Positions 24,806 through 34,645 of a DNA stretch of 64,000 nucleotides are shown one piece after another (within the stretch, counting starts at the first letter, position 1; each line of letters opens with the position of its first letter). The stretch is from NCBI RefSeq assembly GCF_018919395.1, contig NZ_JAHLME010000002.1:124001-188000 (forward strand), read 5' to 3'. The notes under the pieces were generated by a model. That model was not told the DNA's origin. It saw only the letters and a program-made list of their open reading frames with translations, and did not search any database. Position numbers and translations under genes: made by a program. The stretch is from Geomonas azotofigens. Lineage in GTDB: Bacteria > Desulfobacterota > Desulfuromonadia > Geobacterales > Geobacteraceae.

Positions 24806-27800
24806 GTGGCCCATCCCAGCACACCACACCCCCAGCCGCATGACCTCCTGGCCCGCTGCACGCCCGAACAGTCGGCGCTCGTCCAGCTTCTCTCCGTCAT
24901 CCACGCACCGCTCTCCAAGCACGTACTGCTCAACATCGTCAAGAAGACGGGGCTGCCCGCCCCTCCGGGCCGCAGCTACACCGGCCTGGTCCTCGCCGAT
25001 CTGCTGGAAGAACTGAAGAACCAGGGCCTGATTCGTCACAGCGGCGAAGGCATTTCCTGCTCCACGGACGTCGCGCACGCCGCCACGCTCATGGCCATCG
25101 ACGAGGGAAGGTTCGAGACCATGGTCCGCACCATCCTCGCCGAGATCCCCATGGTTTCCAACTGGGGGAGCAACTTCTATCGGCTCTCGACCCACGCCAT
25201 GCGCGACGTGCGCATCGGCGTCTACCGGAAAGACGCCCGCGCCGCCCTGGAAGCGGCGGAACGCTACCTGCGCCAGTTCCCCTACGAGGCCCAGCGCTGC
25301 CACCCGTTGGACGCGGTCTGCTTCCACCCCTTCGACGAGAACTGGTTCCGTTCCCTCCCCGTCATTCTGCAGGGGGCGGCACTGGTGGCGCACCTCTCCT
25401 TCGCCCGGGAATCCCTTACCGCTGCTGACGCACCGTTTCGCGTGCTCGCCGAATTGAGCGCCCGCCCCGACTCTCCACCGTTTTTGCTCGACGTCTACTG
25501 CCTTGAGCTGTTGTCGCGGGATCGCGCCGCCGAGGCCGAAGCCGCCGCAGCCGAGCGCTGCAGTTCGATCCAGATCGCGGTGCTCGCCTGCTGCGCGCTG
25601 CAGCGCGGCCTTTACGGCCGCTCCGTGGAGTTGTTCCGAGCCGCCCTGGCCGCCCTGCGCAAGGAGACGGGGAAGAGAAAGGCCTATCTCGATAACGGCA
25701 CCGGCCCCTTTTTCATCCTGGCCCTCCTCGCCACGCAGGAGACGAAACAGCTCGAGGAAGCGGCGGAACTGTGCAGCTTCATCACCGCCAAGAGGGAGTG
25801 GCCGGACCAGGAGGTGTACCACGTCCTGCACGGGGTGATCGCGGAACGTCAGGGAGGGCGCAGCAGCAAGGAGTATCTGGAGGCGTCCCTGCAGCGCCCC
25901 GCCCAAAGCCCGCTGCATGCGCTGTTCCGGCTGATGGCGCTCTACTGGTGCGCCAGCGATCAGCGCCCCGCCGAGGCACGCAAGCAGGCAACCCTGGTGC
26001 AGCGCTTAAAGGATTCGGGACACAGCTGGTTCGCCCGCGAGATCGAGCAGGCGGGTGCGGCTACTGCTGAGGACCCCGCGCCCGAAAAGGCGCCGATCCC
26101 CCTGTACCGCGCCCTCGCCCCGGTCGAGTCCTGGCAAAGCGCCATCTCGGCCCTGCTGCGACTAAACGGCGAAGAGGCGGTCGACGCGGACGTGCCGCAG
26201 TCGCGCCTGATCTGGCACTTCGAGGAAATGCGCGGCTTCTTCCAGATCAGTCCGAGGGAACAGAAGCAGGCGCCCAGCGGCAAGTGGAGCGCCGGGCGCA
26301 ACGTCTCGCTCAAGCGGCTTGTGGAAGACGCGGAGAGCCTCGATTATCTCAGCGCCCAGGACCGCCTCATCTGCGGCTGCATCAAGAAGGAGCGCGGCAC
26401 CGGCTTCTATAACCGGGAGAGCTACGTGCTCGATCAGGACCAGGCGGTGCCGCTCATGATCGGCCACCCGCACGTCTACCTCGATGCCGGCGCCTCGGTC
26501 CGGCTGGAACTGGTGCACGGCGAACCTGAAATCCAGCTGACCTCCGAGGGAGCGTTCCTGCAGCTGCAGTTCTTCCCCCCCTTCCAGCAGGACCAGAAGC
26601 TCTACCTCCAAAAAGAGACACCGACCCGGATCAAGGTGTTCCAGGCCAAGAGCGAGTACAAGAAGATCGCCGCCATCATCGGTGCCGGCCTCAAGGTCCC
26701 CACCCGGGCCAAGAACCAGGCGCTCGCGGCCATCAATTCGCTGGCAGCGGTGCTCACCGTGCACTCCGACATCGACGTCGCTTCCGCCGGGCAGCTCGAC
26801 GGCGACGCCACGCCGCATTTCCACCTGCTCCCGTACCAGGCCGGGCTGCGGCTGCAGGTCCTGGTGCGCCCCTTCTCCGATGCCGGTCCCTACTTCCGCC
26901 CGGGTGCGGGCGGCGAGACCGTGCTCGCCGAGGTCAACGGGAAACGGCTGCAGTGCAGGCGCGACCTGAAGCTCGAGGAGGAGCGCGCCGCCGCTGCCCT
27001 CGCCCAGCTCACCGCGCTGGCCGAGAGCGACGAGAACGAGGGGGAGTGGCTGGTGCCGGCAACGGAGAGCGCGCTGGAGCTTTTGATCCAGTTGCAGTCG
27101 CTGGGCGAATCGGCCCGGGTCTCCTGGCCGCAGGGGGCGCGCTTCAAGATAAAACAGACGGTTACCCCCGGACAGTGCAAGCTTTCCGTGAGGCAGGCGA
27201 AGGACTACTTCGAGCTCGCCGGCGAAGTGAACGTCAACGAGGAACTGGCGCTCGACCTGCGCCAACTGGTGGACCTTGCCCGCAACGCGCAGGGGCGCTT
27301 CGTGGAGTTGGGTGACGGCGAGTTCATCGCCCTCTCCTCGCAACTGCGGCGCTACTTGGACGACCTCGCCGCCTGCGCCGACCCAAGCGGCGCCGCCTTC
27401 CGCTTCCATCCCCTCGCCGCTTCCCTGTTCGAGGACTTCGCCGCGGCAGCGGGAGAATTCCAGGCTGACCGGTACTGGCGCGACCAGGTGCAAAGGCTGC
27501 GCGAGGCGGAATCGTTCCGGCCGCAGTTGCCGGCCACGTTGCAGGCGGAGCTGCGCGGCTACCAGGTGGAGGGGTTCAACTGGCTGAACCGGCTCGCCTA
27601 CTGGGGGGTGGGCGCCTGCCTCGCCGACGACATGGGGCTTGGGAAGACGGTCCAGGCGCTGGCCCAGATTCTCAGCATGGCGCCGCAAGGGCCGTCCCTG
27701 GTGGTCGCCCCCACCTCGGTCTGCCTGAACTGGGACAGCGAGACCGCCCGCTTCGCGCCGACCCTGAACCGCATCGTCTACGGCGGGCCGAAGCGGTCCG

Positions 27801-28930
27801 ACCTGCTGCGTGCGCTCAAGCCGCTCGACCTGGTCATCTGCAGCTACGGACTCTTGCAGCAGGACGCGGAACTCTTGGAGGCGGTCTCCTGGCAGGCCAT
27901 CGTGCTGGACGAGGCGCAGGCCATCAAGAACATGGCGACCAAGAGGAGCCAGGCCGCCATGAAGCTGCAGGGGAAATTCAAGATGGTCGCCACCGGCACC
28001 CCCATCGAAAACCACCTGGGCGAGCTCTGGAACGTGTTCCGCTTCATCAATCCCGGGCTTCTCGGTTCGCTGAAGCAGTTCAACGTGAGGTACGCCTCCC
28101 CCATCGAGAAAAGCGAGGACAAGAAGGCGCGCCAGCGGCTCAAGCGTCTGATCCAGCCCTTCATCCTGCGCCGCACCAAGAACCAGGTGCTCGAGGAACT
28201 CCCGCCCCGGACCGAGATCACCATCCCGGTCGAACTGGGGATGGAGGAGGCCGCGCTCTACGAGGCGATCAGGAAGAGCGCCCTGGACAACCTGGCGGGC
28301 GTCGACAAGGTGGAGGGTAAGGCCGAGTTGCACCTGAAGATCCTGGCCGAGATCATGAGGCTGCGCCGCGCCTGCTGCAACCCGCGCCTGGTGCTCCCCG
28401 ACAGCACCATCCCGAGCGCCAAGCTCGCCGCCTTCGCCGAGATCGTCGACGAATTGAGGGAGAACCGCCACAAGGCGCTGGTCTTCAGCCAGTTCGTGGG
28501 GCACCTGGAGATCATCCGCAACTACCTGGACGGCGCCGGCATATCCTACCAGTACCTGGACGGCAGCACCCCCGCGCCGGTGCGCAAAGAGCGCGTCGAC
28601 GCCTTCCAGGCGGGCTCGGGCGACCTCTTTTTGATCAGCCTCAAGGCCGGCGGCGTGGGGCTCAACCTGACCGCGGCGGACTATGTCATCCACATGGATC
28701 CCTGGTGGAACCCGGCGGTCGAGGACCAGGCCTCGGACCGGGCCCACCGCATCGGGCAGCAGCGCCCGGTCACCATCTACCGCCTGGTCGCCAAGGGGAC
28801 CATCGAGGAGCAGATCGTCGGCCTGCACCAGCAAAAACGCGGCCTCGCCGACAGCCTGCTCGACGAGAGCGACCTCTCCGGCAAGGTAACCGTCGAAGAG
28901 CTCCTGGCGCTGTTGCGCATCGGCTCGTAG
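24806..28930 (+). CDS. Large SNF2-family helicase with winged-helix-like N-terminus
   Basis: This 1374-aa protein ends in a complete SNF2 ATPase: DDMGLGKTVQA, DEAQAIKNMATK, TGTPIENHLGELWN, VFSQFVGHLEI, SLKAGGVGLNLT and DRAHRIGQ. Unlike its neighbour it has no SWIM cysteines; instead, about 900 residues precede the motor, starting with a short winged-helix-like segment (LLSVIHAPLSKHVLLNIV...LADLLEELKNQGLI) and helical, TPR-like repeats. It probably works on DNA. The GTG at 24806, with GAGAGGT upstream, is chosen because the in-frame start at 24761 lies inside a REP-like repeat. It is 98 bp after aguB, on the same strand. Confidence 0.87.
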   Translation: MAHPSTPHPQPHDLLARCTPEQSALVQLLSVIHAPLSKHVLLNIVKKTGLPAPPGRSYTGLVLADLLEELKNQGLIRHSGEGISCSTDVAHAATLMAIDEGRFETMVRTILAEIPMVSNWGSNFYRLSTHAMRDVRIGVYRKDARAALEAAERYLRQFPYEAQRCHPLDAVCFHPFDENWFRSLPVILQGAALVAHLSFARESLTAADAPFRVLAELSARPDSPPFLLDVYCLELLSRDRAAEAEAAAAERCSSIQIAVLACCALQRGLYGRSVELFRAALAALRKETGKRKAYLDNGTGPFFILALLATQETKQLEEAAELCSFITAKREWPDQEVYHVLHGVIAERQGGRSSKEYLEASLQRPAQSPLHALFRLMALYWCASDQRPAEARKQATLVQRLKDSGHSWFAREIEQAGAATAEDPAPEKAPIPLYRALAPVESWQSAISALLRLNGEEAVDADVPQSRLIWHFEEMRGFFQISPREQKQAPSGKWSAGRNVSLKRLVEDAESLDYLSAQDRLICGCIKKERGTGFYNRESYVLDQDQAVPLMIGHPHVYLDAGASVRLELVHGEPEIQLTSEGAFLQLQFFPPFQQDQKLYLQKETPTRIKVFQAKSEYKKIAAIIGAGLKVPTRAKNQALAAINSLAAVLTVHSDIDVASAGQLDGDATPHFHLLPYQAGLRLQVLVRPFSDAGPYFRPGAGGETVLAEVNGKRLQCRRDLKLEEERAAAALAQLTALAESDENEGEWLVPATESALELLIQLQSLGESARVSWPQGARFKIKQTVTPGQCKLSVRQAKDYFELAGEVNVNEELALDLRQLVDLARNAQGRFVELGDGEFIALSSQLRRYLDDLAACADPSGAAFRFHPLAASLFEDFAAAAGEFQADRYWRDQVQRLREAESFRPQLPATLQAELRGYQVEGFNWLNRLAYWGVGACLADDMGLGKTVQALAQILSMAPQGPSLVVAPTSVCLNWDSETARFAPTLNRIVYGGPKRSDLLRALKPLDLVICSYGLLQQDAELLEAVSWQAIVLDEAQAIKNMATKRSQAAMKLQGKFKMVATGTPIENHLGELWNVFRFINPGLLGSLKQFNVRYASPIEKSEDKKARQRLKRLIQPFILRRTKNQVLEELPPRTEITIPVELGMEEAALYEAIRKSALDNLAGVDKVEGKAELHLKILAEIMRLRRACCNPRLVLPDSTIPSAKLAAFAEIVDELRENRHKALVFSQFVGHLEIIRNYLDGAGISYQYLDGSTPAPVRKERVDAFQAGSGDLFLISLKAGGVGLNLTAADYVIHMDPWWNPAVEDQASDRAHRIGQQRPVTIYRLVAKGTIEEQIVGLHQQKRGLADSLLDESDLSGKVTVEELLALLRIGS

Positions 28931-29046
28931 TTCGGCGCGTGTGACACTCCGGGCCTGTCACCACATCATCCGATTCAAGACTTCCCATTCTCCCGCCTTC
29001 GCATATAATCAACCTGTTCCCTCATAACAGAGAAGAGGCAGGTTAC

Positions 29047-30735
29047 GTGAGCTACCTAAACCACGCCCACAACAGGATCAGAACCATCGACCTCACTTTT
29101 TCGGCGGCGTTACTGCTGCTGACCGTGATGCTTTTCCTCTCCTATTACATCAGGGATGAACTGACCCAGTCCAACAAGCTGACCGACCACACCTACGAAG
29201 TCATCATGTCCGTGGACACCCTCAGCAACTCGTTACTGCAGGCGGAAAGCAGCCGACGCGGATACATTCTGACCGGCAACGTGCAGCAGAAATCCCGCTG
29301 CGAATTTTTCGCCCAACAGGCGCAGGAAAACCTGAAGGAGGTCAAGGACCTCACGGTAGACAACCAAGGCCAGCAGCAGCGGCTGGCCAGGCTGGGCGAA
29401 CAGATCGACAGGAAGCTCGCCATCTTCAAGATTTCCATGGCCCAGTACGACCGGACCGGGTTCCGGGCCGCCCTCCAGGCGCAACTGACCGAAGAAGGCA
29501 CCGCCCTGATGACCTCGATACGGACCGGGATCGACGAGATCAAAAACCAGGAAAAGACGCTGCTGGGCGAGCGACGCAACAAGGAGCGCAGTACCCTCCT
29601 CGTCCTCACCGTTGTCTTTCTCTCGGGGATCTCCATAGCCATCATCCTGTTGAGCCTCAGCTACTACATCGCCCGCCACGAGTCGCGCAGCCACCTGATC
29701 GCCGCCGACGACCTTCAGGCCGCCAACAGGGACATCTCCGACCTGAGCAGCATGAGCCAGATGCTGCAATCCTGCTCCAATTTCGAGGAGGCGCGCGGCA
29801 TCCTCTCCTGCTACGGAGAGAAGTTCTTTCCCAAGGATTCGGGAGGGATTTTCCTGATCAACCCGTCGAGGACGCTGATGACCGACGCCGCGACCTGGGG
29901 AGCCGCCGACAGCGACCCCTTCACCCCGGACCAATGCTGGGCCATGAGGCTCGGCCAGGCCCACCTGAGCGCCGCTGCCTCCGACGTCAGATGCCAGCAC
30001 GTCGAGATGGAGAGCGCGACGTCGCACCTGTGCATCCCGCTGGCCGCGCATCACGAAACGCTGGGAACGCTCCACCTGAGCTTCTTGCAGAACGCCGATC
30101 CCGACTTCCTGTTAAGGAAGCGGCTCAAGGCTGCGGCTTTCGCGGAACAGGTCGCCCTCGCCGTCCGGAGCCTGCAACTGCGCGAACAGCTGCGCGAGCT
30201 CTCCATCCGCGACCCGTTGACCGGCCTTTTGAACCGGCGCCACATGGAAGAGTCGCTGCTGCGGGAGATCAGCCGAGCGACCAGGACCAACCAGCCGCTC
30301 AGCGTGGTCATGATGGACGTGGACCATTTCAAGACCTTCAACGATACCTTCGGCCACGAGGCGGGCGACCACGTCCTGAAGGAAGTCGGCCTGTTGCTGC
30401 AGAAAAACGTGCGCGACAGCGACATCGCCTGCCGCTTCGGAGGCGAGGAGTTCACGCTGATTCTTCCCGAGGCGGACTGTGACATCGCCCTGGAGATCTG
30501 CAACCGTATCAGGAACTCGGTAAAAGCGCTGCAGCTGGTCATGGGACGACAGCACCTGGGGCACGTCACCATCTCCGCCGGGATCTCCGTGTTCCCGTCG
30601 GACGGAGACACCATCCAGCAGTTGTTGGCCGCGGCCGACGAGGCGCTCTACGAAGCGAAGGAAAAGGGGCGCGACTGCGTCATCGGGAGCTGCACCCTCC
30701 TTGCAGGTCACACCGACCCCGATTCACAGGACTAG
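29047..30735 (+). CDS. CHASE3-GAF diguanylate cyclase
   Basis: The 562-aa protein has a membrane segment at 16-34, a periplasmic four-helix CHASE3 sensor (about 40-175), a second membrane segment at 184-206, a GAF-like domain (230-375) and a GGDEF domain. The active-site loop is GGEEF at 465-469 and an inhibitory site RDSD is at 456-459, so it should be an active, product-inhibited synthase of c-di-GMP (or, as in some Geobacter enzymes, cyclic AMP-GMP). The start is GTG with GAGGCAGG upstream, and TATAAT at 29004 may be its -10 box. It stands alone, with no adjacent effector. Confidence 0.9.
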   Translation: MSYLNHAHNRIRTIDLTFSAALLLLTVMLFLSYYIRDELTQSNKLTDHTYEVIMSVDTLSNSLLQAESSRRGYILTGNVQQKSRCEFFAQQAQENLKEVKDLTVDNQGQQQRLARLGEQIDRKLAIFKISMAQYDRTGFRAALQAQLTEEGTALMTSIRTGIDEIKNQEKTLLGERRNKERSTLLVLTVVFLSGISIAIILLSLSYYIARHESRSHLIAADDLQAANRDISDLSSMSQMLQSCSNFEEARGILSCYGEKFFPKDSGGIFLINPSRTLMTDAATWGAADSDPFTPDQCWAMRLGQAHLSAAASDVRCQHVEMESATSHLCIPLAAHHETLGTLHLSFLQNADPDFLLRKRLKAAAFAEQVALAVRSLQLREQLRELSIRDPLTGLLNRRHMEESLLREISRATRTNQPLSVVMMDVDHFKTFNDTFGHEAGDHVLKEVGLLLQKNVRDSDIACRFGGEEFTLILPEADCDIALEICNRIRNSVKALQLVMGRQHLGHVTISAGISVFPSDGDTIQQLLAAADEALYEAKEKGRDCVIGSCTLLAGHTDPDSQD

Positions 30736-30823
30736 CTCCTCCGCCGCCACCGCTCGTGTTGCCCACCGGCACCGCCCCACCGTACCGGCCGCACCTCCCA
30801 TCGTTTCCCAGCCTCTATTCTCA

Positions 30824-30853
30824 TTGACTTTGCAGCGGTGCCCGGTGTATTAA
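30824..30853 (+). promoter_or_regulatory. Sigma-70-type promoter of the lipoprotein gene
   Basis: TTGACT (30824-30829) and TATTAA (30848-30853) are 18 bp apart, 35 bp before the start at 30889. The -35 box is embedded in ATTCTCATTGACTT, which is repeated exactly at the promoter at 38207. Confidence 0.6.
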
Positions 30854-30888
30854 GAGCAAATTCTTAAGGGCATCCCATGGAGGATCTC

Positions 30889-31272
30889 ATGCACGTACAT
30901 CGCCGTGCGGAAGCAGGCCGGATCGTGTCCCTGCTCCTCGCCTGCACGCTGCTCGCGGGGTGCAGGTGCCGCCTCAAGGACCCGCCCCCCTCCGGCACCA
31001 GGTACTACGTGCCGCTCGGCTCCCTGCAATGTACCGGCGGCGGCAAGAGTGTCGCCGAACTCGAACAGCAGCTGCGCAAGGCTGGCATCACCGTCAACCG
31101 AACCGCCTGCGGCGTGGACGGCAGGATGTACCCGGCGGTCTGCGGCGCTCCCGACGGACGCATCGGCATCTTCGAGATTCCCGCGGACCAGGCGGGCTCC
31201 GCGGCGGCCCTGGCTCTGCAACCGCTCTCCACCCTCCCCGACGCCGCCGAGACCTCCTGCCACGAGCGTTAA
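30889..31272 (+). CDS. Small lipoprotein of unknown function
   Basis: The 127-aa product begins with a lipoprotein signal: basic n-region (HVHRRAEAGR), hydrophobic core LLLACTLLAGC, and lipobox LAGC with C25 as lipidated cysteine. The mature part has six further cysteines or so (CRCRL, LQCTGG, TACGVDG, AVCGAP, TSC), which suggests disulphides, and a compact alpha/beta pattern. I do not recognise the family. The ATG at 30889 has GGAGG 5 bp upstream, which decides against the ATG four codons earlier. It is followed after 21 bp by an MFS transporter gene. Confidence 0.72.
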   Translation: MHVHRRAEAGRIVSLLLACTLLAGCRCRLKDPPPSGTRYYVPLGSLQCTGGGKSVAELEQQLRKAGITVNRTACGVDGRMYPAVCGAPDGRIGIFEIPADQAGSAAALALQPLSTLPDAAETSCHER

Positions 31273-31293
31273 TACACACCATTGGAGATCAGC

Positions 31294-32541
31294 ATGACTT
31301 CAACGAGCCAACAACCCGCGACCACGCTGCGGCAGGTACTGGGCCTCCCCGTGATCGTGGCCGCCCTGGGCTACTTCGTCGACATCTACGACCTGGTTCT
31401 TTTCAGCATCGTGAGGGTGCCGAGCCTGAAGGGGATCGGGCTGGCGGGACAGGAACTGATCGACCAGGGGGTCTTCCTGCTCAACATGCAGATGGCCGGC
31501 ATGCTGCTCGGCGGCATCCTCTGGGGGATCCTCGGGGACCGCAAGGGGCGCCTGAAGATCATGTTCGGCTCGATCTTCATCTATTCGCTGGCGAACCTTG
31601 CCAACGCCACGGTGCACTCGATCGAGGCCTACGCCCTGCTCCGCTTCCTGGCAGGCGTGGGTCTGGCCGGTGAGCTCGGCGCCGGCATCACGCTGGTCTC
31701 CGAGGTGCTGCACCGCTCCATCAGGGGGTACGGCACCATGATCGTCGCCACGGTCGGCGTCTCCGGCGCGATACTCGCGAACTTCGTCGCCAAGCAGTTC
31801 GACTGGCGCACCGCCTTCGTCATCGGCGGGGTGCTCGGCCTCATGCTCCTCGTGCTCAGGCTCAGCGTGGCGGAATCGGGCATGTTCAAGGGGATGGAGT
31901 CACGTGAGATGTCCAAGGGGAACTTCCTGGCCCTCTTCACCTCCCGGGACCGGTTCGGGCGCTTCCTGCATTCGATCCTGATCGGCCTCCCCTCCTGGTT
32001 CGTGGTCGGGGTACTGATCACCTTCTCGCCGGAATTCGCCAAGGTGCTCAGCGTGCAGGGGGCGGTGAGCGCGGGGAACGCGGTCATGTACTGCTACCTG
32101 GGCCTGGTCGGCGGAGACCTGGCCAGCGGTGTGCTGAGCCAGCTGCTTAAGAGCCGCAAGAAGGTGGTGCTCCTGTTCCTGCTCATCACCGTCGCCGCGG
32201 TCGCGGTCTACTTCTCCGCGGGCGGCGTAAGCGCCGGCTCCTTTTACGCGATCTGCTGCCTGCTCGGCTTCGGCATCGGCTACTGGGCCATCTTCGTCAC
32301 CGTCGCCGCCGAGCAGTTCGGCACCAACCTGCGCGCAACCGTCGCCACCTCGGTCCCCAACTTCGTGCGCGGCATGACCATTCCCATCACCATGCTGTTC
32401 CAGGTCGCCCGCAGGAGCCTCGGCATCGAGACCGGCGCCATCGTGGTCGGCGTCCTCACCCTGGCCATCGCGCTCTTCTCGCTGTCGCGGCTGCAGGAGA
32501 CCTTCCACAAGGATCTCGACTACTTCGAGGAGTTCATCTGA
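31294..32541 (+). CDS. MFS transporter (metabolite:H+ symporter-like)
   Basis: The 415-aa inner-membrane protein shows twelve hydrophobic segments and MFS motif A (GILGDRKGRLKI) after helix 2. The beginning, ALGYFVDIYDLVLFSIVR, with its acidic pair in helix 1, and RFLAGVGLAGELGAGITLV resemble the sugar/carboxylate and aromatic-acid symporter groups. The substrate is unknown. The ATG at 31294 with GGAG nearby is chosen over a TTG 12 bp upstream. Its stop codon overlaps the start of the following MFS gene, so the two carriers and the EamA gene form one transcript. Confidence 0.85.
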   Translation: MTSTSQQPATTLRQVLGLPVIVAALGYFVDIYDLVLFSIVRVPSLKGIGLAGQELIDQGVFLLNMQMAGMLLGGILWGILGDRKGRLKIMFGSIFIYSLANLANATVHSIEAYALLRFLAGVGLAGELGAGITLVSEVLHRSIRGYGTMIVATVGVSGAILANFVAKQFDWRTAFVIGGVLGLMLLVLRLSVAESGMFKGMESREMSKGNFLALFTSRDRFGRFLHSILIGLPSWFVVGVLITFSPEFAKVLSVQGAVSAGNAVMYCYLGLVGGDLASGVLSQLLKSRKKVVLLFLLITVAAVAVYFSAGGVSAGSFYAICCLLGFGIGYWAIFVTVAAEQFGTNLRATVATSVPNFVRGMTIPITMLFQVARRSLGIETGAIVVGVLTLAIALFSLSRLQETFHKDLDYFEEFI

Positions 32542-33767
32542 CCGGGTCGCCAGGGCGCATACATTACGGCTGGATCATCGTCGCCACGGCGGCGCTCGGC
32601 CTTTTCTCCTGCTTCGGACTGGCGCGTTACGCCTATTCCGTGATGCTTCCCGGGATGCAGGCAGGCCTCGGGCTTACCTACGACCGCATGGGCTTCATCG
32701 GCACCGGCAACTTCGTGGGCTACCTCCTCTCGGTGCTGGCCGCGCCGCGGCTGATGAAACGCCTCAAGCCACGCCGCATGGCCGCCCTCGGCCTCCTCAT
32801 CATCGCGGCCGGCATGATGGCGATCGGCGCTTGCTCCTCCCTTGTCCCCATCATCGCCCTCTACGCCCTGGTCGGCCTGGGGAGCGGCTTCACCAACATC
32901 CCGCTCATGGCGCTGGTGACCTACTGGTTCCGCAGCGAGCAGCGCGGCAAGGCGGCGGGGCTGGTCATCGCCGGCAACGGCATCGGCATCATCCTGGCCG
33001 GGTTCCTGATCCCCTTTTTGAACCGCACCTACGGCGCCCTGGGGTGGCGCAGCGGCTGGATCGTGCTGGGCGTCATCTGCCTGGTCGCCTCCGGTGTCGC
33101 GGCGCTTTTCTTGCGCAACCACCCCGCCGACCTCGGCTTGGAGCCGGTGGGGCGCAAGGTGGAGCCATCGCCCGAGCAGTTCCTGCACCACGAGCACAAG
33201 GGGGACGGCAGGGTGCTCTGCCACCTCGGCATGCTCTACCTTGTTTTCGGCGTCACCTTCATGGTGTACGGCACCTTCATCGTGACCACCATGGTCAAGG
33301 AGTATGGCCTCTCGCAAGCGCGGGCGGGGCTCTACTGGTCCTGGGTCGGCTTCTTCAGCTTCTTCTCCGGCATCGGCTTCGGCACCCTTTCCGACAAGAT
33401 CGGCAGAAAGCGCGGCCTCGCGCTGGTCTTCGCCGTGCAGAGCGTTGCCTACCTGCTGGCGGGCGGGAAAGCGGGCACGGCGGGGCTCATCGTGTCGCTG
33501 ATCCTCTACGGCTCCGCCGTCTTCGCCATCCCCGCCATCATGGCGGCGGCCGTCGGGGAGTACCTGGGGCTGAGCCGCGCCTCGGCCGCCTTCGCCACCA
33601 TCACCATCTTCTTCGGCGTGGGCCAGGTGATCGGCCCCGCCGGCGCCGGCATCATCGCCAAGGCCTCCGGGGCGTTCACCACCCCCTACCTCATCTGTGG
33701 CCTTTTGACCACCGTGGCCACGGTTTCCGCGCTGCTCCTGCCGCCGCCCCGGGAAAGGGTGGAGTGA
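32538..33767 (+). CDS. Second MFS transporter, probable CTG start
   Basis: The 409-aa MFS carrier begins HYGWIIVATAALGLFSCFGLARYAYSVML-like (first helix, encoded from about 32562), but no ATG, GTG or TTG precedes this helix in frame. CTG at 32538 has GAGGAG 6 bp upstream and shares CTGA with the stop of the first MFS gene, the classical coupling geometry. A start at ATG 32640 would cut off helix 1. Further features are the conserved RGKAAGLVIAGNGIG in helix 5 and FGTLSDKIGRKRGL (central motif A). Substrate unknown. Gene identity is sure; the start is inferred. Confidence 0.8.
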   Translation: MTGSPGRIHYGWIIVATAALGLFSCFGLARYAYSVMLPGMQAGLGLTYDRMGFIGTGNFVGYLLSVLAAPRLMKRLKPRRMAALGLLIIAAGMMAIGACSSLVPIIALYALVGLGSGFTNIPLMALVTYWFRSEQRGKAAGLVIAGNGIGIILAGFLIPFLNRTYGALGWRSGWIVLGVICLVASGVAALFLRNHPADLGLEPVGRKVEPSPEQFLHHEHKGDGRVLCHLGMLYLVFGVTFMVYGTFIVTTMVKEYGLSQARAGLYWSWVGFFSFFSGIGFGTLSDKIGRKRGLALVFAVQSVAYLLAGGKAGTAGLIVSLILYGSAVFAIPAIMAAAVGEYLGLSRASAAFATITIFFGVGQVIGPAGAGIIAKASGAFTTPYLICGLLTTVATVSALLLPPPRERVE

Positions 33768-33769
33768 CC

Positions 33770-34645
33770 ATGGCAACCGACCAGAACCGGCACCTTTTGC
33801 GGACCTCCCTCGTCACGGCGATCGCCCCCTGCATCTGGGGGAGCACCTACATCGTGACCACCCAGCTGCTTCCCCCCAACCACCCGCTCACCGCGGCACT
33901 GTTGCGGGTGCTCCCCATCGGCCTGGTCATGATCGCCCTGCAGCGCCGGGCGCCCATGGGAGCGTGGTGGGGGCGGCTGTTGTTCCTGGGCCTTTTGAAC
34001 ATCGGCGTGTTCCAGGCGCTGCTCTTCATCGCCGCCTACCGCCTTCCCGGCGGGGTTGCCGCCACCGTGATCGCTACCCAGCCGCTGGCGGTCATCGTGC
34101 TCTCCCGACCCCTTCTGGGCAGCACGCCCGCGCGCCTGGCCTGGCTCGCGGCGGGCACCGGCCTGGTCGGCGTGGCCCTCCTGGTCCTCACCCCGGCCGC
34201 GCGGTTGGACGCGATCGGCATCACGGCGGCGTTTGCTGGCGCGGCCTGCATGGCCCTCGGCACGGTCCTCACCAAGCGCTGGGCTGCGACGCCCCTGCCC
34301 ATCGCCGCCTTCACCGGGTGGCAACTGGTCTTTGGCGGATTGTTCCTGCTCCCCTTCGCGATTCTCTTCGAGGAGCCGCTCGCGGGCCTGACCGTCAAGA
34401 ACGTCATCGGCTACGCCTACCTTGGCATCCTGGGCACCGGCATCACGTACATGATCTTTTTCTGGGGGATACGGCGGCTGCAGCCGTCGGCGGTCTCCCT
34501 GCTGGGGTTGTTGAGCCCGGTGATGGCGACGGCGCTGGGATTCCTGGTGCTGGGGCAGAGCCTCACGCCCCTGCAGATTGTGGGTGGGATGCTGGTCTTG
34601 TGGAGTATCTGGGCGGGACAGCGGCCGGCGCCAACAAGGCGCTAG
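33770..34645 (+). CDS. EamA/DMT-family transporter
   Basis: The 291-aa protein has ten hydrophobic segments in two EamA repeats (APCIWGSTYIVTTQLLP at the first; GAACMALGTVLTKRW starting the second), typical of drug/metabolite exporters such as RhaT- or YdcZ-like and amino-acid exporters. It follows the second MFS gene with 2 bp spacing and a GGAG ribosome site that overlaps that gene's stop. Its TAG stop is part of a CTAG shared with the stop of the convergent kinase gene. The cargo is unknown. Confidence 0.87.
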   Translation: MATDQNRHLLRTSLVTAIAPCIWGSTYIVTTQLLPPNHPLTAALLRVLPIGLVMIALQRRAPMGAWWGRLLFLGLLNIGVFQALLFIAAYRLPGGVAATVIATQPLAVIVLSRPLLGSTPARLAWLAAGTGLVGVALLVLTPAARLDAIGITAAFAGAACMALGTVLTKRWAATPLPIAAFTGWQLVFGGLFLLPFAILFEEPLAGLTVKNVIGYAYLGILGTGITYMIFFWGIRRLQPSAVSLLGLLSPVMATALGFLVLGQSLTPLQIVGGMLVLWSIWAGQRPAPTRR

